From positions 620,001 to 684,000 of the forward strand of contig NZ_CP039383.2 of NCBI RefSeq assembly GCF_004803715.2: a stretch of 64,000 bases of DNA, written 5' to 3'. Origin of the DNA: Luteimonas yindakuii (lineage in GTDB: Bacteria; Pseudomonadota; Gammaproteobacteria; Xanthomonadales; Xanthomonadaceae). The notes under the pieces are model-generated. The model was not told the DNA's origin and did not search any database. It worked only from the letters and a program-made list of their open reading frames with translations. Below, one piece after another: positions 1 through 9,036 of the stretch (position 1 is its first letter; every line of letters starts with the position of its first letter). Position numbers and translations under genes: made by a program.

Positions 1-2534
1 TGGCCGGTGACCACGCCCATCGCGTCGACATGGCCGTCGTTGAACTCGAACGCGTTGAAGTCGCCCAGCACCACCAGCCCCCGCTGCGGATCGGCCTGCT
101 GGATGCCCTGCACGAGCCCGGCGAGGAACTCGGCCTGCGCCTGGCGCTTGGCGCGCACGCGGGCTCCGGCACTCACCCAGCCGTTGGCACCACCGGCGTC
201 GTCCTCGATGCCGCTCAGCGAACGCTGGTGGACGACGATCGCGGTCACCGGCAGCGTGCGACCGTCGGCGAAACGGATCGTGGCGTCGAGCCGCGGCGGC
301 GGGCGGTCGTTGAGCAGGCTGCTGCTGCCGTCGGGATTGGCCAGCACGACGTCGGCGCCTTCCTGCGTCACCGCGTGCACCTCGACGCGTGACGCGCCGG
401 CGCCGTTGTCGCCGCCACGCACCAGCAAGCCGACATCGATGCCGCCGACGTCATTGCCTTCGATCAGGTGCGCCACATAGCCCGGATCACCCTGGCCACT
501 GGCGATCGCGTCGGCATTGATGCGCGTGGCCAGCGTCTGCAGCGTGGCGAGGTTTTCGACTTCGGTCACGCCCAGGATGTCGGGGAGATGCAGGTAGCCG
601 CGCACCGCCAGCGAAGCCTTGCGCAGGCGCCGTTCGAAGGCCTCGGCGGTCAGTACCGGCTCGCCGATCGCCGGGTCGTTGATGACGTCGAAGAAGCGCT
701 CGAGGTTGTAGGTGGCGAACGTGGCGTGGTCCGGCCCCGGCAGCTGCGCCGGACGCGGCTGGTCCGCACCTTCACAGGCCACCGACAGTTCGGCTTCCGG
801 ATAGATCGTGTAGCGGCGGAAGCTGTAGTCGAGCGGACCGACGAGGCTGCCGTCGACGATGCGGCAGCCGGCGGCGAGGTTCGCGGTCGGCGCACCGATG
901 GTGCTGCTGTTGACGGCGATCAGCTCGGGGTTGAAGTCCCAGCGCGGGATCATTGGTGCGCTGCTGCCCAGCGGATCGGGATCCATCCGCGGCAGGCCCG
1001 CTTCGCGGAATGGCCGCGGCGTGCCGGTCACCACCACCGCGAAACGGCCGTTGCTGGTGGCGGTGGCCTGAGTCTCGTTGACATTGCCGCCGGTGGGCGC
1101 GACCACGGTGAAGTCCGCCGCGCTGACCCGCATGCCTTCGAGCGGTTCCAGCTGCTCGAGCGCGCCATCCGGATGCGGCAGCGCGGTGGTCAGCTGCGCC
1201 GGCGCCGGCAGCGCATGGCTGCTGGACAGCTGCACCACGCTTGCGTTGGTGATCTCGGTCAGCGGCAGCTGGTACGGGTCGGCGGCCGGCACGTATTCGA
1301 TCACCGTGCCCTGCACCAGCACGCGGTTGCCGACCGACGCCGCGTCCGGCGGCGCAGTCGAGGTGAACACGAACACGCCCTCCGATGTCGCCGGGTTGCC
1401 GTCGTCCTCGCCGTCGGCGGTCTGCAGGAAGAAGCCGTTGTTGCGGCGCGCGGTGACGATGCCTTCGGTCGCGACCGCGAGATTCTCGTACGGCGAACGC
1501 GCACCCGCGCCCTGGATCGCGTGGATCGCCAGCCGGGTCACGTCGTCGTTGAGGATGGTGCCGGTGGCCTCGGCGCGCTGCAGTTGCGCACCGTCCGGGC
1601 TGGACAGCGTGACCACGAAGGTCTCGTCGGGCTCGGTGGCGGTGTCGCCGCGCACCTGCACGACCACCGTCTTCGACGTTTCACCTTCGGCGAATTCGAC
1701 GGTCCCGGTGGCAGCGATGTAGTCGTCGCCGGACACCGTGGCGGTGCCATCGGCGGTTGCGTAGCCGACACGGACGCCACCCGCAGGGGCCGGCCGGTCC
1801 AGCCGGACATTGAAGAAGAATGGCGTGTTGCCGCTGTCGCCCTCGGCAGCCGCGGTGTCGGCGATGGTCAACCATGGCGTGCCGCCACCTGCGCAGGGCA
1901 GGGCCGGCGTGGCGCGGTTGCGCGGTGCAGGCGCCCGCGCGGAGAAGTCGGCCGCGTTGTCGTTGCTGTCGGTGCAGCCATCGTCGGCGCGCCAACCCGC
2001 CAGCGCCGCTGACAACGCTGGCGCCGGGCCGCTGCCTTCGAACCAGTTCGCACTGCCGAAGCCAACGAGATCGACGATACGTGCCGACTGATCCGACGTG
2101 CAGGGCGTGCTGCCGCCATTGCAGCCGAGGCTGGTGGTGCCTTCGACCAGCGCGACCTTGCCGGCCGCCGCGGCCATGTTGATGGTGCCGCTCGCATCCA
2201 CTGCCGGCAGCGGCGCGCCGTTGGCCCCGCCGGCCAGGCCGACCAGGAAATACTGGCCCGGAGCGAGGCTGACATCGGGCAGGGCGACCAGCTGGGTGGC
2301 GCTGGCGCCGAAGTTGCCGGTTCCGGTGGCGCTGGCGTACTGCAGCGACCTGCCGCCCAGCGGTTCGGGCGTGTCGCCGCGATTGAGCAGTTCCACGTAA
2401 TCGGCGTCATGGACCGCGCCGCTGTTGCCGCCGGCCCCGTACACCTGGCTGACCACCACCTGGGCATGGGCGGTGGCGCCCAGGCCGCACCCCAACGCCA
2501 TGGCCAGCAACAGCCGGCCCGCGAGCATGCGCAT
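1..2534 (-). CDS. Extracellular endonuclease/exonuclease/phosphatase-family nuclease, C-terminus cut by window edge
   Basis: Reads leftward off the window; 844 residues are visible and the stop is missing. Start ATG at 2534 is preceded by a good AGGGAGAGG ribosome site. In order I see: a Sec signal peptide (residues 1-24, ending ATAHA before QVVV); a lamin-tail-type domain (about 25-150, with [11 protein letters not shown]); a Calx-beta domain (about 220-330, with [11 protein letters not shown] and ILNDD); an OB-like segment (about 340-460, with [18 protein letters not shown]); and an EEP nuclease domain from about 605 ([28 protein letters not shown]). The order resembles the ExeM/NucH family of secreted DNases. 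Calx-beta and lamin-tail modules suggest Ca2+-dependent adhesion at the surface. It is probably exported for DNA or phosphate scavenging; the type II route is inference. Confidence 0.9.
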   Translation of the reverse strand, partial: MRMLAGRLLLAMALGCGLGATAHAQVVVSQVYGAGGNSGAVHDADYVELLNRGDTPEPLGGRSLQYASATGTGNFGASATQLVALPDVSLAPGQYFLVGLAGGANGAPLPAVDASGTINMAAAAGKVALVEGTTSLGCNGGSTPCTSDQSARIVDLVGFGSANWFEGSGPAPALSAALAGWRADDGCTDSNDNAADFSARAPAPRNRATPALPCAGGGTPWLTIADTAAAEGDSGNTPFFFNVRLDRPAPAGGVRVGYATADGTATVSGDDYIAATGTVEFAEGETSKTVVVQVRGDTATEPDETFVVTLSSPDGAQLQRAEATGTILNDDVTRLAIHAIQGAGARSPYENLAVATEGIVTARRNNGFFLQTADGEDDGNPATSEGVFVFTSTAPPDAASVGNRVLVQGTVIEYVPAADPYQLPLTEITNASVVQLSSSHALPAPAQLTTALPHPDGALEQLEPLEGMRVSAADFTVVAPTGGNVNETQATATSNGRFAVVVTGTPRPFREAGLPRMDPDPLGSSAPMIPRWDFNPELIAVNSSTIGAPTANLAAGCRIVDGSLVGPLDYSFRRYTIYPEAELSVACEGADQPRPAQLPGPDHATFATYNLERFFDVINDPAIGEPVLTAEAFERRLRKASLAVRGYLHLPDILGVTEVENLATLQTLATRINADAIASGQGDPGYVAHLIEGNDVGGIDVGLLVRGGDNGAGASRVEVHAVTQEGADVVLANPDGSSSLLNDRPPPRLDATIRFADGRTLPVTAIVVHQRSLSGIEDDAGGANGWVSAGARVRAKRQAQAEFLAGLVQGIQQADPQRGLVVLGDFNAFEFNDGHVDAMGVVTG

Positions 2535-2639
2535 CGCGCCTCTCCCTGTCTGGCCCCCCGGTCCCGGGCCGATTCTGCACCCATCCCGTGGCTGCTGCAT
2601 GACAGCGGGGCGCGGAGTCGATCGGGTACGCTTTCGCCG

Positions 2640-3668
2640 ATGAGCACCGACCGCAAACCGCCGGTTTCCGACCTGTCGTCCCCGGGCCAGCCTCCATCGC
2701 AGCCGGGAGCGCCTGGCGCCCCCGTGCCCGCCCCGCCAGCCTCCAGCCAGCCGGCCTCCAGCCAGCCGGCCTCCAACCAGCCGGCCTCCAACCAGCCGGC
2801 CTCCAACCAGCGTGACCTCGAAGCCGGCATCCACACCGACCTCGAAGGCCGCATGACCTATGGCGGCTACCTGCGGCTGGACCGGCTGCTGTCGGCACAG
2901 GTGCCGCTGTCGGATCCGCCGCACCACGACGAGATGCTGTTCATCGTGCAGCACCACGTCTCGGAGCTGTGGATCAAGCTGATGATCCACGAGCTCGGCG
3001 CGGCGATCGTGCACCTGCGGCGCGACGAGGTCGGACGTTGCCGCAAGGTGCTGGCGCGCTGCAAGCAGGTGCTGCGCCAGCTGACCGAGCAGTGGTCGGT
3101 GCTGGAGACGCTCACCCCGTCGGAATACATGGAGTTCCGCGAGATCCTCGGGCCGTCGTCGGGCTTCCAGTCGCTGCAGTACCGCACGGTGGAATTCCAG
3201 CTCGGCAACAAGAACGCGCAGATGCTCCAGGTGTTCGCGCATGACCAGGACGGCCGGGCCGCGCTCGAAAGCGTGCTGCGCGCGCCCAGCCTGTACGACG
3301 AGTTCCTGCGCTACCTCGCGCGCTGGGGCCATGCGATTCCGCCCGCGCATCTGGAGCGCGACTGGAGCCAGCCGCATGTCATGGACCCGGCGCTGGTGGA
3401 AGTGATGCGGGCGATCTACGCCGATACCGGCACCTGGTGGCGCGAGTATTCGCTGTGCGAGGACCTCGTCGACCTGGAGTCGCAGTTCCAGCTGTGGCGC
3501 TTCCGCCACATGCGCACGGTCATGCGCATCATCGGCTTCAAGCGCGGCACTGGCGGCTCCAGCGGCGTCGGCTTCCTGCGCCAGGCGCTGGACCTCACGT
3601 TCTTCCCCGAGCTGTTCGAGGTGCGCACGCATCTCGCCCCGCCCGCAGGCGCAACCGACCGTTACTGA
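2640..3668 (+). CDS. kynA: Tryptophan 2,3-dioxygenase with repeat-containing N-terminal extension
   Basis: Heme dioxygenase that opens tryptophan to N-formylkynurenine, the first step of the kynurenine route; 342 residues. The core starts near residue 60 ([13 protein letters not shown]) and carries the family signature [20 protein letters not shown] with heme/substrate histidines, and [11 protein letters not shown] near the end. The first 60 residues are a Pro/Ser/Gln/Ala-rich linker with about five copies of a five-residue unit ([10 protein letters not shown]). Relatives are usually nearer 280-300 residues, so the extension is extra. The ATG at 2640 is the only sensible start before the linker, but a later start at the ATG at 2853 would remove it. 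No kynureninase or formamidase lies nearby. Confidence 0.93.
   Translation: MSTDRKPPVSDLSSPGQPPSQPGAPGAPVPAPPASSQPASSQPASNQPASNQPASNQRDLEAGIHTDLEGRMTYGGYLRLDRLLSAQVPLSDPPHHDEMLFIVQHHVSELWIKLMIHELGAAIVHLRRDEVGRCRKVLARCKQVLRQLTEQWSVLETLTPSEYMEFREILGPSSGFQSLQYRTVEFQLGNKNAQMLQVFAHDQDGRAALESVLRAPSLYDEFLRYLARWGHAIPPAHLERDWSQPHVMDPALVEVMRAIYADTGTWWREYSLCEDLVDLESQFQLWRFRHMRTVMRIIGFKRGTGGSSGVGFLRQALDLTFFPELFEVRTHLAPPAGATDRY
2739..2810 (+). repeat. 15-bp in-frame tandem repeat in kynA
   Basis: A 15-bp unit (gcctccarccagccg) is repeated 4.8 times without gaps. The first two copies read AGC and the later ones AAC at the third codon. Because the unit is a multiple of three, copy-number change would alter linker length without breaking the frame. 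It lies in the N-terminal extension before the catalytic core. Confidence 0.9.
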
Positions 3669-3735
3669 CAGGCGCCCGCGGTAAAGCGGCTGCTAGGATG
3701 CGGGCGGTTCGTCAGTCCGCACAGGGGATTCCCGC

Positions 3736-5316
3736 ATGCAACAGCCAGTTCCGGAAGCCACGTCCCAGCGTGGCGTGATGTCGCGTTTCCTCGATTCTGT
3801 GGAGCGCGTCGGCAACCGGTTGCCGGATCCCGCGATGCTGTTCCTGCTGCTGATGCTGGCGGTGTGGGTGTTGTCGTGGGCACTGTCGGGCGTGTCCTTC
3901 CAGGCGCTCGATCCGCGCACCGGCGACCCGATCCGGATCGTCAACCTGCTGGCCGGCGAATCGCTGACCGCGTTCATGGCCAACATGGTCAGCGTGTTCC
4001 TCGGTTTTGCGCCGCTGGGCGTGGTGCTGGTGGCGATGCTCGGCCTCGGCGTCGCCGAGCACACCGGCTTCATCAATGCCGCGCTGCGCCGCGCGCTGTC
4101 GGTGACGCCGAAGCAGCTGCTGACGCCTGCACTGGTCGCGGTGGCGGTGCTCAGCCACGTCGCGGTGGATGCCGGCTACGTGCTGGTGATCCCGCTGGGC
4201 GGGGTGATCTTCTACGCCGCGGGGCGGCATCCGATCGCCGGCATCGCCGCGGCGTTCTGCGGCGTATCCGGTGGCTTCTCGGCGACGCTGCTGGTGCCCT
4301 CGTCGCTGGACCCGATGCTGGCCACCTTCACCCAGAGCGCGGCGCAGATCCTTGATCCGGATCTGGTGGTCAATCCGCTCAACAACTGGATCTTCACCAC
4401 GGTGTCGTCGCTGCTGATCATCGCGATCGGCTGGTTCGTCACCGACCGCATCGTCGAGCCGCGACTGGCGCGGATGCAGGTCGACGGCGATACCAGCCAG
4501 CTGCCGACGATGGAGCCGCTGACCGTCGCCGAGCGTCGCGGCCTGTTCTGGGCGCTGGTGGCGATGACGATCGCCGCGGTGCTGTTCGCACTCAGCCTGA
4601 TGCCCGGGACCAGCCCGTGGCGTGCAGCGCCGCACCTGGTGCCGGATGGCAGCCACCCGCTGCTGGTGGCCGCGGCGCCGGTGATGCAGTCGATCGTGGC
4701 GCTGATCTTCGTGTTCTTCCTGCTGCCCGGCGTGGTCTACGGCTATGTCGCAGGCACGGTGAAGACCCACCGCGACGTGATCGCGGCGATGACGAAATCG
4801 ATGGCCGGCATGGGCTACTACATCGTCATCGCGTTCTTCATCGCGCAGTTCCTGGCCGGCTTCAATGGCTCCGGGCTGGGCACGCTGATGGCGGTGGAAG
4901 GCGCGGACTTCCTGCGCGCGCTGGGCCTGCCGATGTGGATGACCATCCTCGGCCTGATCGTGATGACCGGCATCGTCAACCTGTTCATCGGCTCGGCCTC
5001 GGCGAAGTGGGCGCTGCTGGCGCCGATCATGGTGCCGCTGATGATGCAGCTGGGCGTCTCGCCCGACCTCACCCAGGCGGCCTACCGCGTCGGTGATTCG
5101 ATGACCACGATCCTGACGCCGCTGATGCCGTACTTCCCGCTGATCGTGGTGTTCTGCCAGCGCTACGTGAAGTCGGCCGGCATCGGCACGCTGGTGTCGG
5201 TGATGATCCCGTACTCGATCGCGCTGTCGATCCTGTGGACGCTGCTGCTGCTGGCGTTCTGGGGCTTCGGCATCCCGCTCGGCATCGGCGCCAGCTACGA
5301 ATACGCGCCGGGCTGA
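3736..5316 (+). CDS. abgT: AbgT-family transporter
   Basis: 526-residue integral membrane protein with about a dozen hydrophobic segments, matching the AbgT family (p-aminobenzoyl-glutamate uptake in Escherichia coli; sulfonamide export shown for some homologs). Recognisable stretches are the N-terminal NRLPDPAMLFLLLMLAVW, the mid-protein SATLLVPSSLDPMLA and the late GSASAKWALLAPIMVPLMMQ with TILTPLMPYFPLI. It sits on the inner membrane. It lies 68 bases after kynA and before two further peptide-type carriers, so a role in uptake of aminoacyl-linked compounds fits, but the substrate is inferred from family only. Confidence 0.88.
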   Translation: MQQPVPEATSQRGVMSRFLDSVERVGNRLPDPAMLFLLLMLAVWVLSWALSGVSFQALDPRTGDPIRIVNLLAGESLTAFMANMVSVFLGFAPLGVVLVAMLGLGVAEHTGFINAALRRALSVTPKQLLTPALVAVAVLSHVAVDAGYVLVIPLGGVIFYAAGRHPIAGIAAAFCGVSGGFSATLLVPSSLDPMLATFTQSAAQILDPDLVVNPLNNWIFTTVSSLLIIAIGWFVTDRIVEPRLARMQVDGDTSQLPTMEPLTVAERRGLFWALVAMTIAAVLFALSLMPGTSPWRAAPHLVPDGSHPLLVAAAPVMQSIVALIFVFFLLPGVVYGYVAGTVKTHRDVIAAMTKSMAGMGYYIVIAFFIAQFLAGFNGSGLGTLMAVEGADFLRALGLPMWMTILGLIVMTGIVNLFIGSASAKWALLAPIMVPLMMQLGVSPDLTQAAYRVGDSMTTILTPLMPYFPLIVVFCQRYVKSAGIGTLVSVMIPYSIALSILWTLLLLAFWGFGIPLGIGASYEYAPG

Positions 5317-5442
5317 GCAACGCGCCCCCGAGGCCGGTCGCGCGCTGTTTGACGCGGGCCGGCCTGGCGATCCATCCTCGCGCGTCCGCCGCGGCGGACC
5401 GCAACAGCCCTGTACCGAATTCCACTGGGGGAGTCCCGTCGC

Positions 5443-6978
5443 ATGAGTTCCACGCCCACTGTCGAGCCGGCCGGTCCCGGCATGCACAAGCCGGTTTCCG
5501 GCTCCCCACCCGATTTCCCGCAGGTCATGGGTCATCCGCGTCCGCTGTGGATGCTGTTCATGACCGAGTTCTGGGAACGCTTCGCGTTCTACGGCATGCG
5601 CTGGGCGCTGGTGCTGTACATCGTGGCGCAGTTCTACCGCGGCGATTCCTCCGGCGAGGCGCCTGCCAGCGAGCTCTACGGTGCGTATCTCGCACTGGTG
5701 TACGCCGCCGCGATCTTCGGTGGCTACGTCGCCGACAAGCTGATCGGCTACCAGCGTTCGATCCTGCTGGGCGCGGTGTTCATGGCCGCCGGCCTGTTCC
5801 TGATCGCGCTGCCCAGCGAACAGTGGCTCAAGCTCGGCCTGGCCACGGTGATCGTCGGCAACGGCCTGTTCAAGCCGATCATCTCGACGATGGTGGGCAA
5901 GCTCTACGCCACCGGTGACCACCGCCGCGACTCGGGTTTCACCATCTTCTACATGGGCATCAACATGGGCGCGTTCATCGCGCCGATCCTGACCGGCCTG
6001 CTGGCCGAGAAGGTGTTCGGCAGCGACGGCATGCCGGCCTACACCGCGGTGTTCATCGCTTCCGGCATCGGCATGCTGCTGAGCCTGGTGTGGTTCTGGT
6101 TCGGCCGCAGCCAGCTGCAGGGCGTCGGCGCGGCACCGGTGGCCGCCTCCGGCAACGGCATGGGCCGGGTGCTGATGGTGGCGATCGGCACGGTGCTGGC
6201 GATCCCGGTGTTCTACTTCCTGCTCACCATCGAGGCCGGCCTGCTGAACTGGATCCTGCTGGCGCTGTTCGTGGTGCCGGCGATCATGCTGCTGGTGGAA
6301 GGCATCCGCGAGGGCTCGAAGCAGCGCGACATGGTGATCGCGATGCTGATCATCTTCGGCTTCAACGTGCTGTTCTGGATGTTCTTCGAACAGGCCGGCA
6401 GCTCGTTCAACTTCCTCGCCCAGAACATCGTCAACCGCGACCTCGGCGGCTGGATCTTCCCGGTGGGCTGGTTCCAGTCGGTGAACTCGATCGCGATCAT
6501 CACCCTGGCGCCGATCATCGCCTGGCTCTGGGTGAAGATGGGCAGCGCCAATCCGTCGATCCCGCGCAAGTTCGGCCTCGGCCTGATCTTCAACGGCCTG
6601 GCCTTCCTGCTGCTGATGCTGGCGCTGTCGAGCATGGTCGATCCGGAGACGCTGAAGCTCCCGTTCTGGACGCTCTTCATGGTCTACGTGATCCAGTCCG
6701 TCGGTGAGCTCTGCCTGTCGCCGATCGGCCTGTCGATGACCACCAAGCTGGCGCCGTCCAAGCTCACCGGCCTGGCGATGGGCGGCTGGTTCCTGTCGAT
6801 CGCGATCGGCAACAACCTGTCGGGCATGTTCGCCTCCAGCGTCAGTGGCGAGGGCGGCATGACGGTCGCCTCCGCGCATGCCGGCTACACCTTCGGCTTC
6901 TGGGCGCTGCTGGGCGCCGGCGTGCTGCTGTTCCTGATCGCGCCGCTGATCCAGCGCCTGATGCACGGCGTGAAGTAA
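5443..6978 (+). CDS. POT/PTR-family proton-coupled di/tripeptide transporter
   Basis: 511 residues, MFS fold with 12-14 membrane helices. The first helix carries the POT signature E-x-x-E-R-F-x-x-Y-G (EFWERFAFYG), needed in family members for proton coupling. A second typical stretch is GNGLFKPIISTMVGKLY followed by GFTIFYMGINMGAF. It imports di- and tripeptides across the inner membrane. The gene stands 126 bases after abgT and about 100 bases before another MFS gene on the same strand; two hairpins follow its stop. Confidence 0.92.
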   Translation: MSSTPTVEPAGPGMHKPVSGSPPDFPQVMGHPRPLWMLFMTEFWERFAFYGMRWALVLYIVAQFYRGDSSGEAPASELYGAYLALVYAAAIFGGYVADKLIGYQRSILLGAVFMAAGLFLIALPSEQWLKLGLATVIVGNGLFKPIISTMVGKLYATGDHRRDSGFTIFYMGINMGAFIAPILTGLLAEKVFGSDGMPAYTAVFIASGIGMLLSLVWFWFGRSQLQGVGAAPVAASGNGMGRVLMVAIGTVLAIPVFYFLLTIEAGLLNWILLALFVVPAIMLLVEGIREGSKQRDMVIAMLIIFGFNVLFWMFFEQAGSSFNFLAQNIVNRDLGGWIFPVGWFQSVNSIAIITLAPIIAWLWVKMGSANPSIPRKFGLGLIFNGLAFLLLMLALSSMVDPETLKLPFWTLFMVYVIQSVGELCLSPIGLSMTTKLAPSKLTGLAMGGWFLSIAIGNNLSGMFASSVSGEGGMTVASAHAGYTFGFWALLGAGVLLFLIAPLIQRLMHGVK

Positions 6979-6987
6979 CCGCCGTCG

Positions 6988-7042
6988 CCTGCCCGCGACG
7001 CGGGCAGGTGCTGCATGTCGCCGGCCCCGCGCGGGCCGGCGA
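6988..7042 (+). terminator. Two consecutive GC-rich hairpins after the POT gene
   Basis: Two perfect inverted repeats follow the stop: cctgcccgc/gcgggcagg (6988-7008, 3-base loop) and tcgccggccc/gggccggcga (7018-7042, 5-base loop). No T-run follows either, so they may be weak terminators or RNA-stabilising structures between the POT and MFS genes. Confidence 0.45.
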
Positions 7043-7078
7043 CGATATCCCTGCTGCCTTGTCCCGAGCCATCGTCCG

Positions 7079-8422
7079 ATGACCGATCACGCCGCCAACG
7101 TCCTGCCCCGTCCGTCGCCGCTGCAGCGCTGGGTCGCGCTGGTGCTGGTCAGCGTGGCCATGTTCGGCAACTACTACGTCTACGACGCGTTCGGCCCGGT
7201 GGTCGACCTGCTCCGCGAGCAGGAAGGCTTCACCTACGACCAGATCAGCATGATCTTCAGCGCCTACAGCATCGCCGCGGTGGTGGTGCTGCTGATCGGC
7301 GGCTACGTGATCGACCGCTGGGGCACCAAGCGCTCGATCACCCTGTTCGCGCTGATCTGCCTGGCCGCGGCCGCGCTGATGGCGTCCACCGCGCGCTTCG
7401 AGACGATGCTGGCCGGCCGCTTCCTGCTCGGTATCGGCGCCGAGCCGCTGATCGTCGCCGCCACCGCGGCGCTGGCGAAGTGGTTCAAGGGCAAGGAGCT
7501 GTCGTTCGCGTTCGGCATCAACCTGTCGATCGCGCGACTCGGCTCGGCCTCGGCCGACTGGTCGACCTCGTTCGCCAGCCCGCTGTATTCGAACTGGCAG
7601 GACCCGCTGTGGCTGGCCACCGGCGTGGCCACCGTGGGCGTGACCGCGGCGATGCTGTACTGGATGGCCGAGTCGCGTGCCGAGGGCCGGTTCGATCTCG
7701 GCCAGGTCGACCAGACCGACAAGCTGCAGCTCAAGGGCATGTACGCCTTCAGTGCGTCGTACTGGTACATCGTCGGCCTGTGCGTGGTGTTCTACGCCAC
7801 CGTGTTTCCGTTCCGCGCGTTCGCGATCGACTACTTCCAGCAGGCGCACGGGCTGGATCGCGAAACCGCCGGCATGCTGAGCAGCCTGCTGCCGATGGCC
7901 GCGATCGTGGTGACGCCGCTGTTCGGCCTGTGGGTGGACCGGGTCGGGCGCCGCTCGCTGTTCATGGCGGTCGGATCACTGGTGATGCTGCCGCTGTTCC
8001 TGCTGGTCACCTATGCGCCCCCAGGGCCGGCGATCGGCATCTGGATCCCGTTCGCCGGCAGTGCCGAGGTGCCGCTCACCCTGTTGCTGGTGATGCTGAT
8101 GCTGGGCGGCGTGTTCTCGCTGATCCCGGCGGTGATGTGGCCGTCGGTGGCCTATATCGTGCGCGAGAGCCGGCTCGGCGCCGCGTATTCGATGATGACG
8201 CTGTGCCAGCAGGTCGGCGTCGCGCTGGTGCCGCTGGCGGTGGGGCGCTTCAACACCGCGTTCGCCGCCGGGCCGGAAAATCCTGCCGGCTACGCGCCGG
8301 GCATGTGGTTCTACACCGCGCTCGCCGCGCTCGGCCTGCTGTTCTCGTGGCTGCTGTGGCGCGCGGAATCCGGCCCGGGTGCACACGGGCTCGAATACAG
8401 CTCGGGGCGCAAGCCGGACTGA
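7079..8422 (+). CDS. MFS transporter resembling MFSD1-type dipeptide carriers
   Basis: 447 residues with 12 predicted membrane helices. The stretch GRFLLGIGAEPLIVA...WFKGKELSFAFG...LSIARLGS closely recalls animal MFSD1 (G-R-F-x-x-G-I-G-x-E-x-x-x-V-A, WFKGKEL, S-x-A-R-x-G-S), a lysosomal transporter reported to move dipeptides. The loop between helices 2 and 3 has the usual MFS basic motif (DRWGTKRS). Standing just after a POT peptide transporter, a dipeptide or amino-acid role is reasonable, but substrate and direction are inferred. General annotation would be only 'MFS transporter'. Confidence 0.85.
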   Translation: MTDHAANVLPRPSPLQRWVALVLVSVAMFGNYYVYDAFGPVVDLLREQEGFTYDQISMIFSAYSIAAVVVLLIGGYVIDRWGTKRSITLFALICLAAAALMASTARFETMLAGRFLLGIGAEPLIVAATAALAKWFKGKELSFAFGINLSIARLGSASADWSTSFASPLYSNWQDPLWLATGVATVGVTAAMLYWMAESRAEGRFDLGQVDQTDKLQLKGMYAFSASYWYIVGLCVVFYATVFPFRAFAIDYFQQAHGLDRETAGMLSSLLPMAAIVVTPLFGLWVDRVGRRSLFMAVGSLVMLPLFLLVTYAPPGPAIGIWIPFAGSAEVPLTLLLVMLMLGGVFSLIPAVMWPSVAYIVRESRLGAAYSMMTLCQQVGVALVPLAVGRFNTAFAAGPENPAGYAPGMWFYTALAALGLLFSWLLWRAESGPGAHGLEYSSGRKPD

Positions 8423-8426
8423 CCGC

Positions 8427-8936
8427 CTAGCCCGTGGGCGACCCGCCCGCGGCATCGAGTTCCGCCTCCACCTCCAGCGCATCCAGGCGGTCGAGCAGGC
8501 CGAACAGCAGGTCGCGCTCGCCGTCGGACATGCCGCGCAGCAGCCGCTGCTCGAAGGCGAGCGCCAGGGGCGCGACCTCGCGATGGATGCGCTGGCCCTC
8601 CGCCGACAGCCGCAGCACCGAACGTCGGCGATCGTCATCGTGGATCTCGCGCTCGAGCCGGCCGGCCTCGAACAGTCGCGACACCGCGCGGCTGACCGCC
8701 ACCTTGTCCATCGCGGTGCGCTGCGCGACCTCGTTGGCCGACAACCCGGGGAAACGTTCGAGCACCGCGATCACCCGCCACTCGGTGATCGCCAGGCCGA
8801 AGCGCTGCGAGTACACCTGGGCGATGGCGGTGCTGAGACGGTTCGACAGCACGCTCAGGCGGTAGGGCAGGAAGCGTTCCAGCTGCAGCGCGTCTGCGGC
8901 CGGGGTGGCGGAGGGGGTGGGGATGCTGGCTGCCAT
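8427..8936 (-). CDS. MarR-family regulator divergent from hppD
   Basis: 169-residue winged-helix regulator. After a short N-terminal tail it shows the MarR core: ITEWRVIAVLERFPGLSANE, then TAMDKVAVSRAVSRLFEAG as recognition helix region, then the wing IHDDDRRRSVLRLS. The chosen ATG at 8936 has AAGGTG nine bases upstream; an in-frame start further up would run through the operator and hppD. Its divergent placement next to the tyrosine-degradation genes and the palindrome between them suggest it represses hppD-hmgA and itself, with a pathway aromatic (for instance homogentisate) as likely ligand. The ligand is inference. Confidence 0.9.
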   Translation of the reverse strand: MAASIPTPSATPAADALQLERFLPYRLSVLSNRLSTAIAQVYSQRFGLAITEWRVIAVLERFPGLSANEVAQRTAMDKVAVSRAVSRLFEAGRLEREIHDDDRRRSVLRLSAEGQRIHREVAPLALAFEQRLLRGMSDGERDLLFGLLDRLDALEVEAELDAAGGSPTG

Positions 8937-8949
8937 GCTGCGACGCACC

Positions 8950-8978
8950 TTGCATATGGTTACACGTGAAACTATAAC
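8950..8978 (+). promoter_or_regulatory. hppD promoter with MarR-type palindromic operator in the spacer
   Basis: A 22-base near-palindrome (8955-8976, 18 of 22 symmetric) has the core GTTACACGTGAAAC around the perfect hexamer CACGTG. It fills the 17-base spacer between TTGCAT (8950-8955) and TATAAC (8973-8978), a plausible sigma-70 promoter for hppD. A protein bound here would block polymerase. The site is also about 20 bases upstream of the MarR start, so it could serve autoregulation. Confidence 0.75.
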
Positions 8979-9036
8979 GGCAATAACGTCCCCCACAAGG
9001 CCGCCTCGCGGCCGGCCACCGATCAAGGAGCCGCAT

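Noticed and set aside
468-2012. 514-codon plus-strand frame
   Set aside because: Antisense of the nuclease gene, with no recognisable domain.
2739-2810. Possible CRISPR-like repeat
   Set aside because: Direct tandem units without spacers, in frame within a gene.
3712-6966. Very long open frame on the minus strand opposite abgT and the POT gene
   Set aside because: Sequence is Arg/His/Gln-rich antisense of two clear transporter genes; such frames are common in high-GC DNA.
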